A stretch of DNA of 64,000 nucleotides from Lentibacillus daqui (GCF_027186265.1 NZ_CP114176.1:1116001-1180000); one strand, 5' to 3'. Numbered from the stretch's first letter, positions 25,250 to 34,207 are shown. Notes: generated by a model from the letters alone, not told the origin. Made by a program: numbers and translations.

Positions 25250-26777
25250 CTCAACTTTCGCAGCACAAATTAGGCAGGTACACCTTGATATAGTTAGGCA
25301 GACCTGCAGCCCAATGCTGTAGTTGACTTTTGATTAGTTTTTTAAATTTACTATTTGTCTTTTTTAGGGCATCTTCAAGAAGCTCGATTAATTGCTGTAG
25401 TGCCACAGCCCAATCAAGTTCCTTTACCTCATCACAGAGTTCATAAAACATACCGCCGAGTGTACGGTCGTCTGTACTGCATCGATTTTGCCAGGACAAT
25501 AGGATATACCTTGTGAATACAATCGTTGTATGGGCGATAAGAGAGTCATATGATCTACCTTGAAACTCTTTTTGAAGTTTCAAAAGGGACTTCGTTGCCT
25601 TAAAGAAAACTTCAATATCCCACCGCATGCCATAAATGCGGATAATTTCTTGTTCGGTTAATGTACAATCTGTGCTCAAGATTGCCAGCCATTCGCTCTT
25701 CTTATTTCGATTGCGAATAAATACAATTTTCACATCCACCCCATTCTTCATTGTGGTATGAATGGAACGCAAAATGTTTTTATGATGTGCTGTAGGTTTA
25801 GCTAACCGATACAACTGTTTCAAACCAACCCAGTTGTCATTAACCAGGTATCTTTGGTTGGTATCTTTAACCATGCCAATAACGTCAACACCTTGTTCTA
25901 CAATGGATCCTATAAGTGGCTGCTGTGTGAACCATGAATCCATTAAAACGTAGGATGCGTCAATACCTTTGGAGAATGCACGTTTGATCATTCCCGGTAA
26001 TTGTTCTGGAGCTTTTTGTAAAGCTTCTTGTCGTCTTTTATAACCAGACGTACGCTTATCGATGCTTTCATTTATGCCGTTGATTACAGCCTTTTGAGAG
26101 CTCAACAACGAGAAATCAATTGGCATAAAAGTGGCGCCATCAGACCAACCAAGCGTGAGCATACGAAACCCTTTATAATAACGCATTTTTTGGGAAGCGT
26201 GATCAAAACAGCGGGCAAGTAACTCTACTTTTTTACTACGGTTCCGTTCATAAGATGAATCATCAACAATTAGTACTCTCGGACGGTCATTTTTAGTTAA
26301 TGTGCTAACTTTACTAATAGTGGCTGCACTTAATGAAAGCAAAAAGCGTCGCCAATTGTATCTTGGGTTGTTTAGGAAACGGTATATCGCATTCTTTTCA
26401 GGTAGACTATCCGATTTCTTGCTTTGCAAAAGTCTGAACCAGTTTTTACCTTCGAAGATCAGACAGAAAATGAGTTTGAAAATATAAGCACAAGTGAAAC
26501 CAAGGTTTTTATTGATCCCTGCGTCCCTTAGGTGTTTTAGAATATTTAATTCGTCAAATGCAGATTTTAATTCTTTTGGCAGTTGATTTTCTTTGTCATT
26601 ATTCGCTATCATAGTAGTAGGCACCTCGCTCATGGTAGTTTTTTCTAGTCAATTAAACTATACCAAAAGTGGAGGTGTTTTTCTTTTATAACGATTGAAT
26701 GTCAAGAACTATATTTGATTTATCACACGCTACGTCGCGGCTTAGTTAAATTAACTTTTTACTCCGCGAAAGTTGAG
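25250..26777 (-). mobile_element. IS4-family insertion sequence, copy A
   Basis: The 1528-bp element has ends CTCAACTTTCGC(A/G)G (from 25250 and, reversed, to 26777) and a 7-base target duplication TAAAGAC at 25243-25249 and 26778-26784. It separates the candidate precursor gene from the modification genes, and its transposase is transcribed against them. A related, diverged element (copy B) interrupts allB at 48774. Confidence 0.9.
25251..26612 (-). CDS. IS4-family transposase, copy A
   Basis: This 453-residue DDE transposase has its first aspartates in L-I-V-D-D-S-S-Y near residue 115 and the second in Y-V-L-M-D-S-W-F near 225. The IS4 signature Y-(2)-R-(3)-E-(6)-K is visible in I-Y-G-M-R-W-D-I-E-V-F-F-K-A-T-K. 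I prefer the ATG at 26612, which follows GAGGTGCC, over an ATG seven codons upstream, because copy B shares exactly this start. The stop codon lies inside the terminal inverted repeat. Confidence 0.92.
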   Translation of the reverse strand: MIANNDKENQLPKELKSAFDELNILKHLRDAGINKNLGFTCAYIFKLIFCLIFEGKNWFRLLQSKKSDSLPEKNAIYRFLNNPRYNWRRFLLSLSAATISKVSTLTKNDRPRVLIVDDSSYERNRSKKVELLARCFDHASQKMRYYKGFRMLTLGWSDGATFMPIDFSLLSSQKAVINGINESIDKRTSGYKRRQEALQKAPEQLPGMIKRAFSKGIDASYVLMDSWFTQQPLIGSIVEQGVDVIGMVKDTNQRYLVNDNWVGLKQLYRLAKPTAHHKNILRSIHTTMKNGVDVKIVFIRNRNKKSEWLAILSTDCTLTEQEIIRIYGMRWDIEVFFKATKSLLKLQKEFQGRSYDSLIAHTTIVFTRYILLSWQNRCSTDDRTLGGMFYELCDEVKELDWAVALQQLIELLEDALKKTNSKFKKLIKSQLQHWAAGLPNYIKVYLPNLCCES

Positions 26778-26781
26778 TAAA

Positions 26782-26795
26782 GACGAGGCCTCGTC
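26782..26795. promoter_or_regulatory. Perfect 14-base palindrome before the modification operon
   Basis: GACGAGGCCTCGTC is a perfect palindrome immediately after the right end of IS4 copy A and 21 bases before the first modification gene. In the reconstructed pre-insertion sequence it sits between precursor and enzymes, so it could act as an attenuating hairpin or operator. Confidence 0.35.
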
Positions 26796-26815
26796 AAATA
26801 TACAAGGTGATAATA

Positions 26816-27373
26816 TTGGAAAAGTATACAGAGGTTTACCACTGTTATGATGCTTATGGAAATATATTAACATTTGATGCTACAGGAAATGTTGTCGAAA
26901 AGACACAAATTGTTGATCATAAATCAGAATCATTTTCAGATGACGGAAATATACAGTCATTATTGTTCAAGGACACACTAGAGTCCCGGCTAAGTAAAAG
27001 TGTAATTAAGCAGGATAGAAATTACTATTTTTATTCGGAAATTTCAAATATACATAGTGATATTAGGAATACCATTCCTATTTATATTGGGAATTATTTT
27101 TTGATAATTGGACCACAAGTATTCTCGGAAAATAGTGCTTGTATAAACTGTATGTATCAACGTATTTCCGGTACAGATTTATACAGCAAAGTCCTAAAGG
27201 AGCACTCACACTTTAACTCGACACTTATTAATTTTATGGTGAAATTTATAAAAAGCAATAAGGAAATTGAAGAAAATAGAATTGAAATAATTGATATATT
27301 AGATAACAGGCAAAACTCATACATCCTTAAAGTTCCTGGTTGCAAGAATGAGGTGCATATTAATGAAAAATAA
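26816..27373 (+). CDS. TOMM leader-binding / cyclodehydratase-partner-like protein
   Basis: The 185-residue protein resembles the non-catalytic Ocin-ThiF-like/E1-like partners of YcaO cyclodehydratases. The key stretch is Y-F-L-I-I-G-P-Q-V-F-S-E-N-S-A-C-I-N-C (residues 94-112), matching the family pattern of a G-P strand followed by C-x-x-C and an arginine. The N-terminal 90 residues could hold the peptide-recognition fold. It is much shorter than full E1-like C proteins and has no ThiF nucleotide-binding motif. TTG 26816 follows AAGGTGAT. It overlaps the next gene by 11 bases. The assignment rests on motif pattern and context. Confidence 0.6.
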   Translation: MEKYTEVYHCYDAYGNILTFDATGNVVEKTQIVDHKSESFSDDGNIQSLLFKDTLESRLSKSVIKQDRNYYFYSEISNIHSDIRNTIPIYIGNYFLIIGPQVFSENSACINCMYQRISGTDLYSKVLKEHSHFNSTLINFMVKFIKSNKEIEENRIEIIDILDNRQNSYILKVPGCKNEVHINEK

Positions 27374-27842
27374 GACTTTAATCATTAATGGCTCCCCAAG
27401 AAAGAATAATAATTCAAGCTTGGTAGTTCGGGAAATAGAAGAGTTTTTAAAAAATCTCAATAAAAATTATTTGGTTTTAAAATTAAATGAAAACAAAAAT
27501 ATTAAAGAAATTATTAATGCCTTCAATAATTCAAGTCAACTAATATGGGTTGTACCAGAATATAACTGGAGTTATCCTGGCGTTATTAAAATGTTAGTAG
27601 AACAAATAGGTGTTGAATTACTGCAAGAAAAGTTTAATATTGTTATTTCAGTGTCGATAGGACCAAGTTCCAGAAATGCGCTCTCATCAATGGCAAATTT
27701 ATTATTTTCAATGAACTCGATAACATTAACACCTGGGGTTGAAATAAATAATATTAGAGATTGTAATCCAGAGTATATTCAGGAACATATTTTACCTCCT
27801 ATAAAAAATTTATTCTATTTTAGTAGGAAGGTTAAAGAATGA
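27363..27842 (+). CDS. NAD(P)H-dependent FMN reductase (flavodoxin-like fold)
   Basis: The 159-residue protein starts MKNKTLIINGSPRKNNNSS, the FMN-phosphate-binding loop of the flavodoxin-like NADPH-dependent FMN reductase family. It has the P-E-Y-N-W-S-Y-P-G-V-I-K-M motif near residue 76. Such enzymes reduce FMN with NAD(P)H. In this operon it may supply reduced flavin or act on the modified peptide. No SagB/McbC-type azoline dehydrogenase is present, so it might replace one, though the fold is different. It starts inside the previous gene and its stop overlaps the next start (ATGA). Confidence 0.8.
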   Translation: MKNKTLIINGSPRKNNNSSLVVREIEEFLKNLNKNYLVLKLNENKNIKEIINAFNNSSQLIWVVPEYNWSYPGVIKMLVEQIGVELLQEKFNIVISVSIGPSSRNALSSMANLLFSMNSITLTPGVEINNIRDCNPEYIQEHILPPIKNLFYFSRKVKE

Positions 27843-29125
27843 TTAGTTTTGATAGTTTTAAATTTCACGACATGTTTACTATGAAATTTGTTCCTAGTAA
27901 AGAAGCTGAAAAAATTATATTATTAAGGACCCCCTATAACTCTCAAAATTATTTAGTGTGGGCTGAGAATCTAGTGAAGAGATTAAATTCAATTGTTTAC
28001 ATACAGGATGTAAGAGGAAGATATCAATCTAATGGTGAGTGGATTCCTTATAAAAATGAAGAAAAAGATTGCTTTCTTCTAGCCGAGCACGTAAACAAAA
28101 ATAACAATAAAAATTTGCCCGTATTTGTTGTTGGATCTTCTTATGAGGCCTATACCGCCAGGTTAACGGCTCTGTATTTAAAAAACGTTGGTGGAGTAGT
28201 TTTAAGAGTAGGGGTTAGGTCAGAATATGAGGCAATGTACAATAATAATTCTTTTAGGCTATCTGATCGTATTTGGTGGATGATGACCCATGGATTGAAC
28301 AAAGAATCTGATTATAATACATTTCAAGAACTACTTACAAATAATCCGGATATATGGAAATGGAGTCGTGAAGAGTGGTGTAAGTTTCTCGATTATCCTT
28401 TTTTATTTTCCATGGTGACCAAAGGTGTTATCCCTTTTCCTAAATGTCCCGTTTATATAATAGGTGGTTGGAGAGATGGTTATGTCGATGGCAGCTGGCG
28501 TGATTATATTAATTGGTTATCAACGAACAAGAACATCATCATTGGAGACTGGGATCATAGTTTACATTCAGAAGAAATGAAAAAGGTTAAAGAAATAACA
28601 TGGTTGAAGGACCACAAAGATTTATCAAAATCTAGATATAAAATTATGTCTTCTAATGATTGGGTTATTAATCCAAAACTTAATAAAGATATCATAACCA
28701 TTGAAAAGAATTTTTCTAGGTCTTTTTTTTATAGTGATGGAATTGAGTCGGATTATTTTGGCATGCCCCTTATAAATGGAGTGAACTCTCTAAATATACC
28801 ATTAAAAATTAATGAAATAGGTTTTTATATCGGTACACCTATCTTAGAATACCGAATAAATGAAAAAAATAATTGGTATGCGCAGATAATAAGAAAGAGT
28901 AATGGAAATATTGAAATTCTATCAACCTTCATACTAAAACCTGAAAATATTAATTCAATAGGTATGCCATTTGCTTTTTTTAATGATTCTATGGAAATAA
29001 TTGAATTAAGAGTTTCGCCTTGTTTTCATCCTATTTACTATAGCCCGATTGTTTCAAAGAATTATTCAATTCACATTAAAAATTTAACTATCTATAAGAA
29101 AAGTGGTGATAAACGTGGTAATTAA
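27839..29125 (+). CDS. CocE/NonD-type (S15) alpha/beta hydrolase
   Basis: The 428-residue protein has the layout of X-Pro dipeptidyl-peptidase/cocaine-esterase relatives. The motif D-V-R-G-R-Y lies near residue 57, the nucleophile is S101 in G-S-S-Y-E-A-Y, the acid D213 in G-G-W-R-D-G, and the histidine H240 in G-D-W-D-H. A C-terminal jelly-roll-like domain follows. The usual G-x-S-Y-x-G elbow has E-A instead of G-G, so activity may be altered. No signal peptide is present. In this cluster it could trim the precursor or deacylate it; that is inference. Confidence 0.78.
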   Translation: MISFDSFKFHDMFTMKFVPSKEAEKIILLRTPYNSQNYLVWAENLVKRLNSIVYIQDVRGRYQSNGEWIPYKNEEKDCFLLAEHVNKNNNKNLPVFVVGSSYEAYTARLTALYLKNVGGVVLRVGVRSEYEAMYNNNSFRLSDRIWWMMTHGLNKESDYNTFQELLTNNPDIWKWSREEWCKFLDYPFLFSMVTKGVIPFPKCPVYIIGGWRDGYVDGSWRDYINWLSTNKNIIIGDWDHSLHSEEMKKVKEITWLKDHKDLSKSRYKIMSSNDWVINPKLNKDIITIEKNFSRSFFYSDGIESDYFGMPLINGVNSLNIPLKINEIGFYIGTPILEYRINEKNNWYAQIIRKSNGNIEILSTFILKPENINSIGMPFAFFNDSMEIIELRVSPCFHPIYYSPIVSKNYSIHIKNLTIYKKSGDKRGN

Positions 29126-30398
29126 AGATATAACGGATACTATTAAAAACAAGCCGTTGATTATTGATAAACGTACTGGGATTATTAATTCCGTAAGACA
29201 GATAATTACTAATGAATTTCCTGATGTATTTACAGTAAATGCAATTGTTAATAATACAGCTTATTATGATAGAAAATGGCCGTGTGATAGAGCAGGTAGC
29301 GGGACGGCATATACACTTGACACGGCAATTAATAGTGCAATTGGTGAGGCAATTGAGAGATACTGCGGGAATATTGTTAATAATGAACTAATATACGCAA
29401 ACGTGAATGAATTACAAGAGAGAAAAAAAACTTACTATAAGGTAGAACGTTTTGTTAAATATAGTGAAGCCCAATATCAAGCAAAAGGCTTTCCCTTTAA
29501 GAAACAAGGTGATGACGAACAAACCTATTGGATAGAAGGTAAAAGTTTATTAAACGGGGAAAAAGTTTTGGTTCCTGCTAGTTTGGCATATGTAAACTAT
29601 TGGATGTTAGGAGAAAAACAAAAAAAGTTTCATTTTCCTCAACTATCTGGTATCGCAAGTGGTACATCATATGAATCTGCGATTCTTTCAGGATTAGGCG
29701 AAGTTATTGAAAGGGACATCACCATGAAATGGTGGATTAGTTCGCTTAATAAAAACATAATAGAGAAAAGTATGATCAATGATAGTCTTAGTTTTACTGT
29801 CTATCAGTTAGGAAACACCCCACTTCTTACCATTGCTGCTTTTCTTTGGGATGACTTAAATATGCTGTGTAATGTTGGCTTTTCAAGTCGATTTGATTTA
29901 AATGATGCAGTCAGTAAAGCTAAAAGCGAGGCCATTCAGCTAAGAAATACATCTTTGTCCTTGTTAAATAATGATCAAAAGGCCAACAAAAGTAATATTT
30001 TGGGGCCTGAACATTATTTAAAAGAATTTAAGATGGATAGAAGTTACGAAAAGGATTATAGAAAAGATTATAAAGATATGTATGATTTAATTCATAATAC
30101 TCAGTATTACCTCGATCCTAATAATGTAAAAAAATTAGAGAAGTATAGGCTGGGAGAAACTACAAAACCAAACAAAAGTGAATCTTCAAATTTAAAAGAG
30201 TTAATTAAATCTATTGGCAAAAGATATGAAAATGTTATTGTAGTGGATCTAACTACTTCAGATGTCTTACTAACACCTTTTAGGGTAGTAAGGGTTTTGG
30301 TAACAGATATGATTTCCAATTCACCAACTGCCTATCCTCCGTTAGGTTTTTTTGAGGAATCAGAAATAATAAACCTTAGTCCGCTACCACACAGTTAA
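29115..30398 (+). CDS. YcaO-family ATP-dependent peptide cyclodehydratase
   Basis: The 427-residue protein carries the ATP-binding motifs of the YcaO family: A-I-N-S-A-I-G-E-A-I-E-R-Y at residues 71-83, the S-G-I-A-S-G-T-S-Y-E-S-A-I segment with G-E-V-I-E-R-D near 195, and K-A-K-S-E-A-I-Q-L-R near 275. YcaO enzymes activate backbone amides to form azolines, thioamides or amidines. The C-terminus ends L-S-P-L-P-H-S, close to but shorter than the PxPxP tail of azoline-forming members. No TfuA gene accompanies it, which argues against thioamidation. GTG 29115 is preferred, with an RBS inside the previous gene. Confidence 0.88.
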   Translation: MVIKDITDTIKNKPLIIDKRTGIINSVRQIITNEFPDVFTVNAIVNNTAYYDRKWPCDRAGSGTAYTLDTAINSAIGEAIERYCGNIVNNELIYANVNELQERKKTYYKVERFVKYSEAQYQAKGFPFKKQGDDEQTYWIEGKSLLNGEKVLVPASLAYVNYWMLGEKQKKFHFPQLSGIASGTSYESAILSGLGEVIERDITMKWWISSLNKNIIEKSMINDSLSFTVYQLGNTPLLTIAAFLWDDLNMLCNVGFSSRFDLNDAVSKAKSEAIQLRNTSLSLLNNDQKANKSNILGPEHYLKEFKMDRSYEKDYRKDYKDMYDLIHNTQYYLDPNNVKKLEKYRLGETTKPNKSESSNLKELIKSIGKRYENVIVVDLTTSDVLLTPFRVVRVLVTDMISNSPTAYPPLGFFEESEIINLSPLPHS

Positions 30399-30537
30399 TT
30401 CTATTTAATAGCAAAATGGGGGTAATGAAGTGCATATAGATAGTTTATTAAATCGTGTATATAATAAAGCACATGAATGGCAGGTACTGTCAATAAGTTT
30501 GTGTAAATTAATAGAGTATCCTCGGAATTGGGATTTG

Positions 30538-30581
30538 TTTTCTGACACCTACCCTGGGTACCCAGGGTAGGTGTCAGAAAA
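30538..30581. terminator. 44-base perfect palindrome, bidirectional terminator inside IS256 copy A
   Basis: The sequence TTTTCTGACACCTACCCTGG and its exact complement meet at a central GGTACC-type core, flanked by A and T tracts. It lies between the transposase stop and the IS end. It should stop transcription in both directions, making the insertion polar on downstream RiPP genes. The same palindrome occurs in copy B at about 51905-51948. Confidence 0.8.
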
Positions 30582-30586
30582 TTAAA

Positions 30587-31768
30587 TCAGATATTATTTG
30601 GTTTCCCGTATCGTTTTTCAAACATGTCCTGTAGCTGCTGATAAGCGCTTGCGAATCCCCTTAATTTTCGTTCTCCCCATCTTTGGTTATAGTCGGTTAC
30701 TTGAAGGTACACTACTTTTTCTGTCGCCCTTTCGCTTGGTAAACTGTTCATGGTTTTTGTGCGCTTCTTGATTTCCTTCATCGTCCGCTCGATGATGTTC
30801 GACGTGTATATCACGCGCTGGATAGACGATGGGTAATCCAGGAAAGTCAGAAGCACTTCTAGATCTTCTTCCCATGATTTCACGACTTTAGGATGCTTCG
30901 ATTGCCAAACCTGCTTAAATGCGTTAAATTGCTTTCTGGCTTCTTCTTTGGTACTTGCCTGATAAATAGGTTTTAAGTCTTCTGCTATGGCTGTCTGATC
31001 CTTTTTACGCACGGCATTTAACGCATTGCGGATTTTATGAACAACGCATCGCTGGACATCGGCTTTTGGGTACACCTCTTTCATAGCTGTTTCCAACCCG
31101 GGAAGACCGTCAAACACACCAAGCAACACTTCTTCAGCCCCGCGCTCGTAAAGATCTATCAAAATCTCTTTCCAGCCCAAGGAACTTTCCTGACCGCCTA
31201 CATAAAATCCGAGAATTTCGCGGTAGCCATTCTCATTAACTCCAATGACGAGGTAGACGACCTCATTGGCAACGTCATCCCGGCGCAACTTTAAATAGGT
31301 TCCGTCCAAATAGAGGACTGAGTAGCGTTTATTCAATGGGCGTTGCTGCCAGGCCTCAATATTTTCAACTGTCGCTTCCGTGATGTTACTGACGGTTGTG
31401 GCGGAGTAGGAAGATCCTAGCATATGTTCAATCATTTCCCCAATTTCACGCGTACTAACGCCTTTCTGATACATGCGCGTCACTGTTTCACCTACCCACT
31501 GATCACGGCGTTGGTAAGGATCAAATAATTCCGTCTGAAAGTCACCATGGCGATCACGAGGTACTGCGAGATCATCAATATGACCGTGTTTGGTATCAAG
31601 GGACCGTTTGTAATAACCGTTTTTCACTTGTTTCAATTCAGGGTGTTCTACCTCGAAAAACTGCTTTCTTTCTTCCTCCATGATGGTCTCCAACTGCTCT
31701 TTGACAAAGTCACGTACAAGGTTATCCAGTTGATTTATAAAGTCATGATCCGTTATACTTTGAGACAT
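30587..31768 (-). CDS. IS256-family (mutator-type) transposase, copy A
   Basis: This 393-residue transposase starts MSQSITDHDFINQLDNL after GAGAGGAGAAA. Catalytic residues are expected in L-Y-L-D-G-T-Y near 152, G-V-F-D-G-L-P near 218 and N-I-I-E-R-T-M-K-E-I near 328. The C-H motif C-V-V-H-K-I-R-N of IS256/MULE transposases is present near 245. Its amino acid sequence is identical to copy B. Confidence 0.95.
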   Translation of the reverse strand: MSQSITDHDFINQLDNLVRDFVKEQLETIMEEERKQFFEVEHPELKQVKNGYYKRSLDTKHGHIDDLAVPRDRHGDFQTELFDPYQRRDQWVGETVTRMYQKGVSTREIGEMIEHMLGSSYSATTVSNITEATVENIEAWQQRPLNKRYSVLYLDGTYLKLRRDDVANEVVYLVIGVNENGYREILGFYVGGQESSLGWKEILIDLYERGAEEVLLGVFDGLPGLETAMKEVYPKADVQRCVVHKIRNALNAVRKKDQTAIAEDLKPIYQASTKEEARKQFNAFKQVWQSKHPKVVKSWEEDLEVLLTFLDYPSSIQRVIYTSNIIERTMKEIKKRTKTMNSLPSERATEKVVYLQVTDYNQRWGERKLRGFASAYQQLQDMFEKRYGKPNNI

Positions 31769-32464
31769 GGTAGGGTTTCTCCTCTCTTTATTTGTTGTCC
31801 AATTTTGAGGATACCCTACCTCTTTTTTTCGTCTCAAATATTTTACACAAACTATTTTACGTCATCGAATGGCAGAGAGATATATATAACTATAGAGCAA
31901 AGAACATTTTATTGATTGGTGGTTATATAGAAGTATTTAGTATTTTGGAAAGAGTTGACTCCGATACAAAGCTTCATGTTGTAGATGTAGATGAAACAAA
32001 GTGTATGCAGCTAAGAAGACAGTTTTCAGATAATAGACTGATAATACATAATGTGGATATCATCCAGATTAATAATTGGATAGAAAAATTTGATATGATA
32101 ATTATGAATTTCGTTCTAGAGCATTTGTATGGAGATACAAAAAAGGTATTGGAATTGTGCGAAACTCTTTTAGAATTAGAAGGAGATCTTTTTATTAGTT
32201 CTTGGCTACCGATAGTTGACGAATATGATATTGAAAAGAATCCCGAAATGTATAAATACATTCATGAAACTTCCATAGACAAATTAAAAACAATCAATTT
32301 ACCAGTTAGGGATTCTGAGTTTTTTGAACACCAAGAAGAGATATCGAAAACGGATTATAATGATTGGCTAAAGTTTTCTAGTCAATACACAACTGAAAAA
32401 GAAGGCGGGCTAAAGCACATTGGTACAAGTGTTTTTCACTGTAAAAAACAGGTGGATGAGATGA

Positions 32465-33694
32465 ATGGGTAATAAGGTAGCGATTAATTTTTTTGTGATA
32501 AGCGCAATTGCTAGTTTGTTAGCAGGATCTTTAACAAGGATAATAGTAATACTATTCGCTACTGACTATTTTGAAACTACCGCTTCAATATCCTGGATTG
32601 TGGCATGTGAAACTATCCCATTCCTTGTCTTCGGGTTATTTTCTGGGATTTTAGTTGATAGAAAGAATAAAAAGGGATTACTTATCCTTTGTGATATAGG
32701 TAGAATGTCCGCAATGTCACTTATATTTGTTTTTTGGTTCCATGGAAATTTAAATCTTTTTTATTTAGTACTATTACTCCTGTTGTTTGGATCATTTGAT
32801 ACAATTTATCAAACAGCTGAATCCTCGATTCTGCCCGAATTGGTAAAAAATAATAAATTAATGACATTTAACGGATACATCTGGAGTGCAGCAAATTTAT
32901 CATCACTAATTGGTCCAGCAGCTGCAGGGATAATATATGCATACACTGGTGGACTATGGGGGCTATCGATAAATATAGTCATTTACTTGGTCTCTATTTT
33001 AAATCTATTATTCCTTCCTAACACCAAAAATTATGCGAAAAATCATAAAGTATTTGAGCCGACGATATTCAAAGATATATATTTAAGTTTCAAAAGTATT
33101 TTATCAAGTAAACCTTTATCTTCAATTTTATTAATTCTTTTTGTAGGTAATTTTTTATTAGCTCCTGTTGAATTTTTAATCATATCTCATCTTAGATTTG
33201 ATTTGGGGGTAACTAGCGAGTTAACGGGTTTTATTTTATCGGCAAGTGGATTGGCAGGTCTTTTGGGGGGATTTATTTTACCTAAATTAAATAAAGCCGG
33301 ACTTAAAGGACGAAATATAATCATTTATTCTTCTCTTTTAATTTTAGTAGGAGCTTTATTGCTGATAATATCCTTAAATTATTTAATTATTACAATTGGG
33401 CTTTTTCTTATCTCGTTTGCAATAACAGCGAGAACAGTTTACATAATAACCTTGAGACAAGTTAAAACAGAAAAAGCAAAATTAGGAATTGTGAACAGTT
33501 GCTTTAAGTTTATTTCCTTTGGTGTTCAACCTTTAGCGATTTTTGTATTCAGTCTTGTTTCAGAAGGCATTGAAGTGTATAATACACTCCTTTTATTAGT
33601 TATTCTGTTCGCGCTACAGGCAATATGGATTATGTCAATGATAGGAAAAAGCAATGACTATGAAATGGGGGAGGATTCATTTGAAAATTCGTAA
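32465..33694 (+). CDS. MFS transporter, candidate RiPP exporter
   Basis: The 409-residue protein has about 12 hydrophobic segments and the major facilitator loop motif G-I-L-V-D-R-K-N-K-K between segments 2 and 3. The first half resembles drug-efflux MFS proteins (S-I-S-W-I-V-A-C-E-T-I-P-F-L). It begins within the last codons of the methyltransferase and overlaps the following acetyltransferase gene. It is the only transporter in the cluster, so export of, or self-resistance to, the modified peptide is the natural inference. No ABC exporter or C39 peptidase is present. Confidence 0.85.
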   Translation: MGNKVAINFFVISAIASLLAGSLTRIIVILFATDYFETTASISWIVACETIPFLVFGLFSGILVDRKNKKGLLILCDIGRMSAMSLIFVFWFHGNLNLFYLVLLLLLFGSFDTIYQTAESSILPELVKNNKLMTFNGYIWSAANLSSLIGPAAAGIIYAYTGGLWGLSINIVIYLVSILNLLFLPNTKNYAKNHKVFEPTIFKDIYLSFKSILSSKPLSSILLILFVGNFLLAPVEFLIISHLRFDLGVTSELTGFILSASGLAGLLGGFILPKLNKAGLKGRNIIIYSSLLILVGALLLIISLNYLIITIGLFLISFAITARTVYIITLRQVKTEKAKLGIVNSCFKFISFGVQPLAIFVFSLVSEGIEVYNTLLLLVILFALQAIWIMSMIGKSNDYEMGEDSFENS

Positions 33695-34166
33695 AGCGTA
33701 TCCATCAGATGTTTCAGATATTAAAAATTTATGTGTGAAGGGTGTTCAAATAGCATTTGAAAATGTGTACACACAAATTTTTATTGATAAGTCGATAGAA
33801 ATCTTTTACAATCATGAACGTATTCAAAAAGAAATTTCATCTTATTTAGTAGCGGAAGACGATAGTGATATTATTGGTTGTATATCCTGTGGAATAAATG
33901 AAATGAGAGGCGAGTTATTTTCGCAAATTTATGCGTTTCATGTTGTTCCAACAAAACGAAGGAATGGAATTGGAGGTAATTTATTAGAAACGGCTTCCAA
34001 TTATCTTCGTAAGAAAAAAATAAAAAGGCAATATGTTAGTGTATTGGGCAATAACGATAATGCTCTTCCATTTTATTATGCGATGGGATTTATTGAGGCT
34101 AGTAGACATAGTTTAGAGGATTCAATAAATAGCACATATTCTTTAGATTTAATGCGAAATTTATGA
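33681..34166 (+). CDS. GNAT-family N-acetyltransferase 1
   Basis: The 161-residue protein starts from TTG 33681 with GGGGAGG upstream and reads LKIRKAYPSDVSDIKNL, a typical GNAT opening. The acetyl-CoA loop V-P-T-K-R-R-N-G-I-G-G-N-L-L-E lies near residues 92-106, and the C-terminal N-D-N-A-L-P-F-Y-Y-A-M-G-F motif near 130. It overlaps the MFS gene by 14 bases. It could acetylate the peptide as a tailoring or self-protection step; the substrate is not known. Confidence 0.82.
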   Translation: MKIRKAYPSDVSDIKNLCVKGVQIAFENVYTQIFIDKSIEIFYNHERIQKEISSYLVAEDDSDIIGCISCGINEMRGELFSQIYAFHVVPTKRRNGIGGNLLETASNYLRKKKIKRQYVSVLGNNDNALPFYYAMGFIEASRHSLEDSINSTYSLDLMRNL

Positions 34167-34207
34167 AGTATAAAAGATATTAGGAATTAATTCAATAGGA
34201 GGTTATG

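Larger units (their letters stand above)
30483..31866 (-). mobile_element. IS256-family insertion sequence, copy A
   Basis: The 1384-bp element has ends sharing AGTTTGTGTAAA in inverted orientation, with outer ends GGTACTGTC and GATGACGT. It is flanked by an 8-base duplication GAATGGCA (30475-30482 and 31867-31874). It lies inside the methyltransferase gene, opposite to the operon. The second copy (50620-52003) has the same length and an identical transposase. Confidence 0.93.
30430..32472 (+). pseudogene. SAM-dependent methyltransferase gene split by an IS256-family element
   Basis: The first 53 bases (30430-30482, GTG start after GGGGGT) encode MHIDSLLNRVYNKAHEWQ. The frame resumes after the element at 31875 with R-D-I-Y-N-Y. 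Removing the IS and one copy of the 8-base duplication gives an uninterrupted 216-residue frame. It has a Rossmann motif I-L-L-I-G-G-Y near residue 29, V-V-D-V-D-E near 53 and an N-F-V-L-E-H-L post-motif. It is a class I methyltransferase of the RiPP operon, possibly N-methylating the product. Its stop overlaps the MFS gene start by 8 bases. As it stands the protein is probably not made intact. Confidence 0.85.

Noticed and set aside
31792..32472. Methyltransferase starting inside the IS256 end
   Set aside because: A frame does run from the IS into the methyltransferase. Its first 30 or so residues are IS-encoded and the target duplication shows the native N-terminus lies at 30430.
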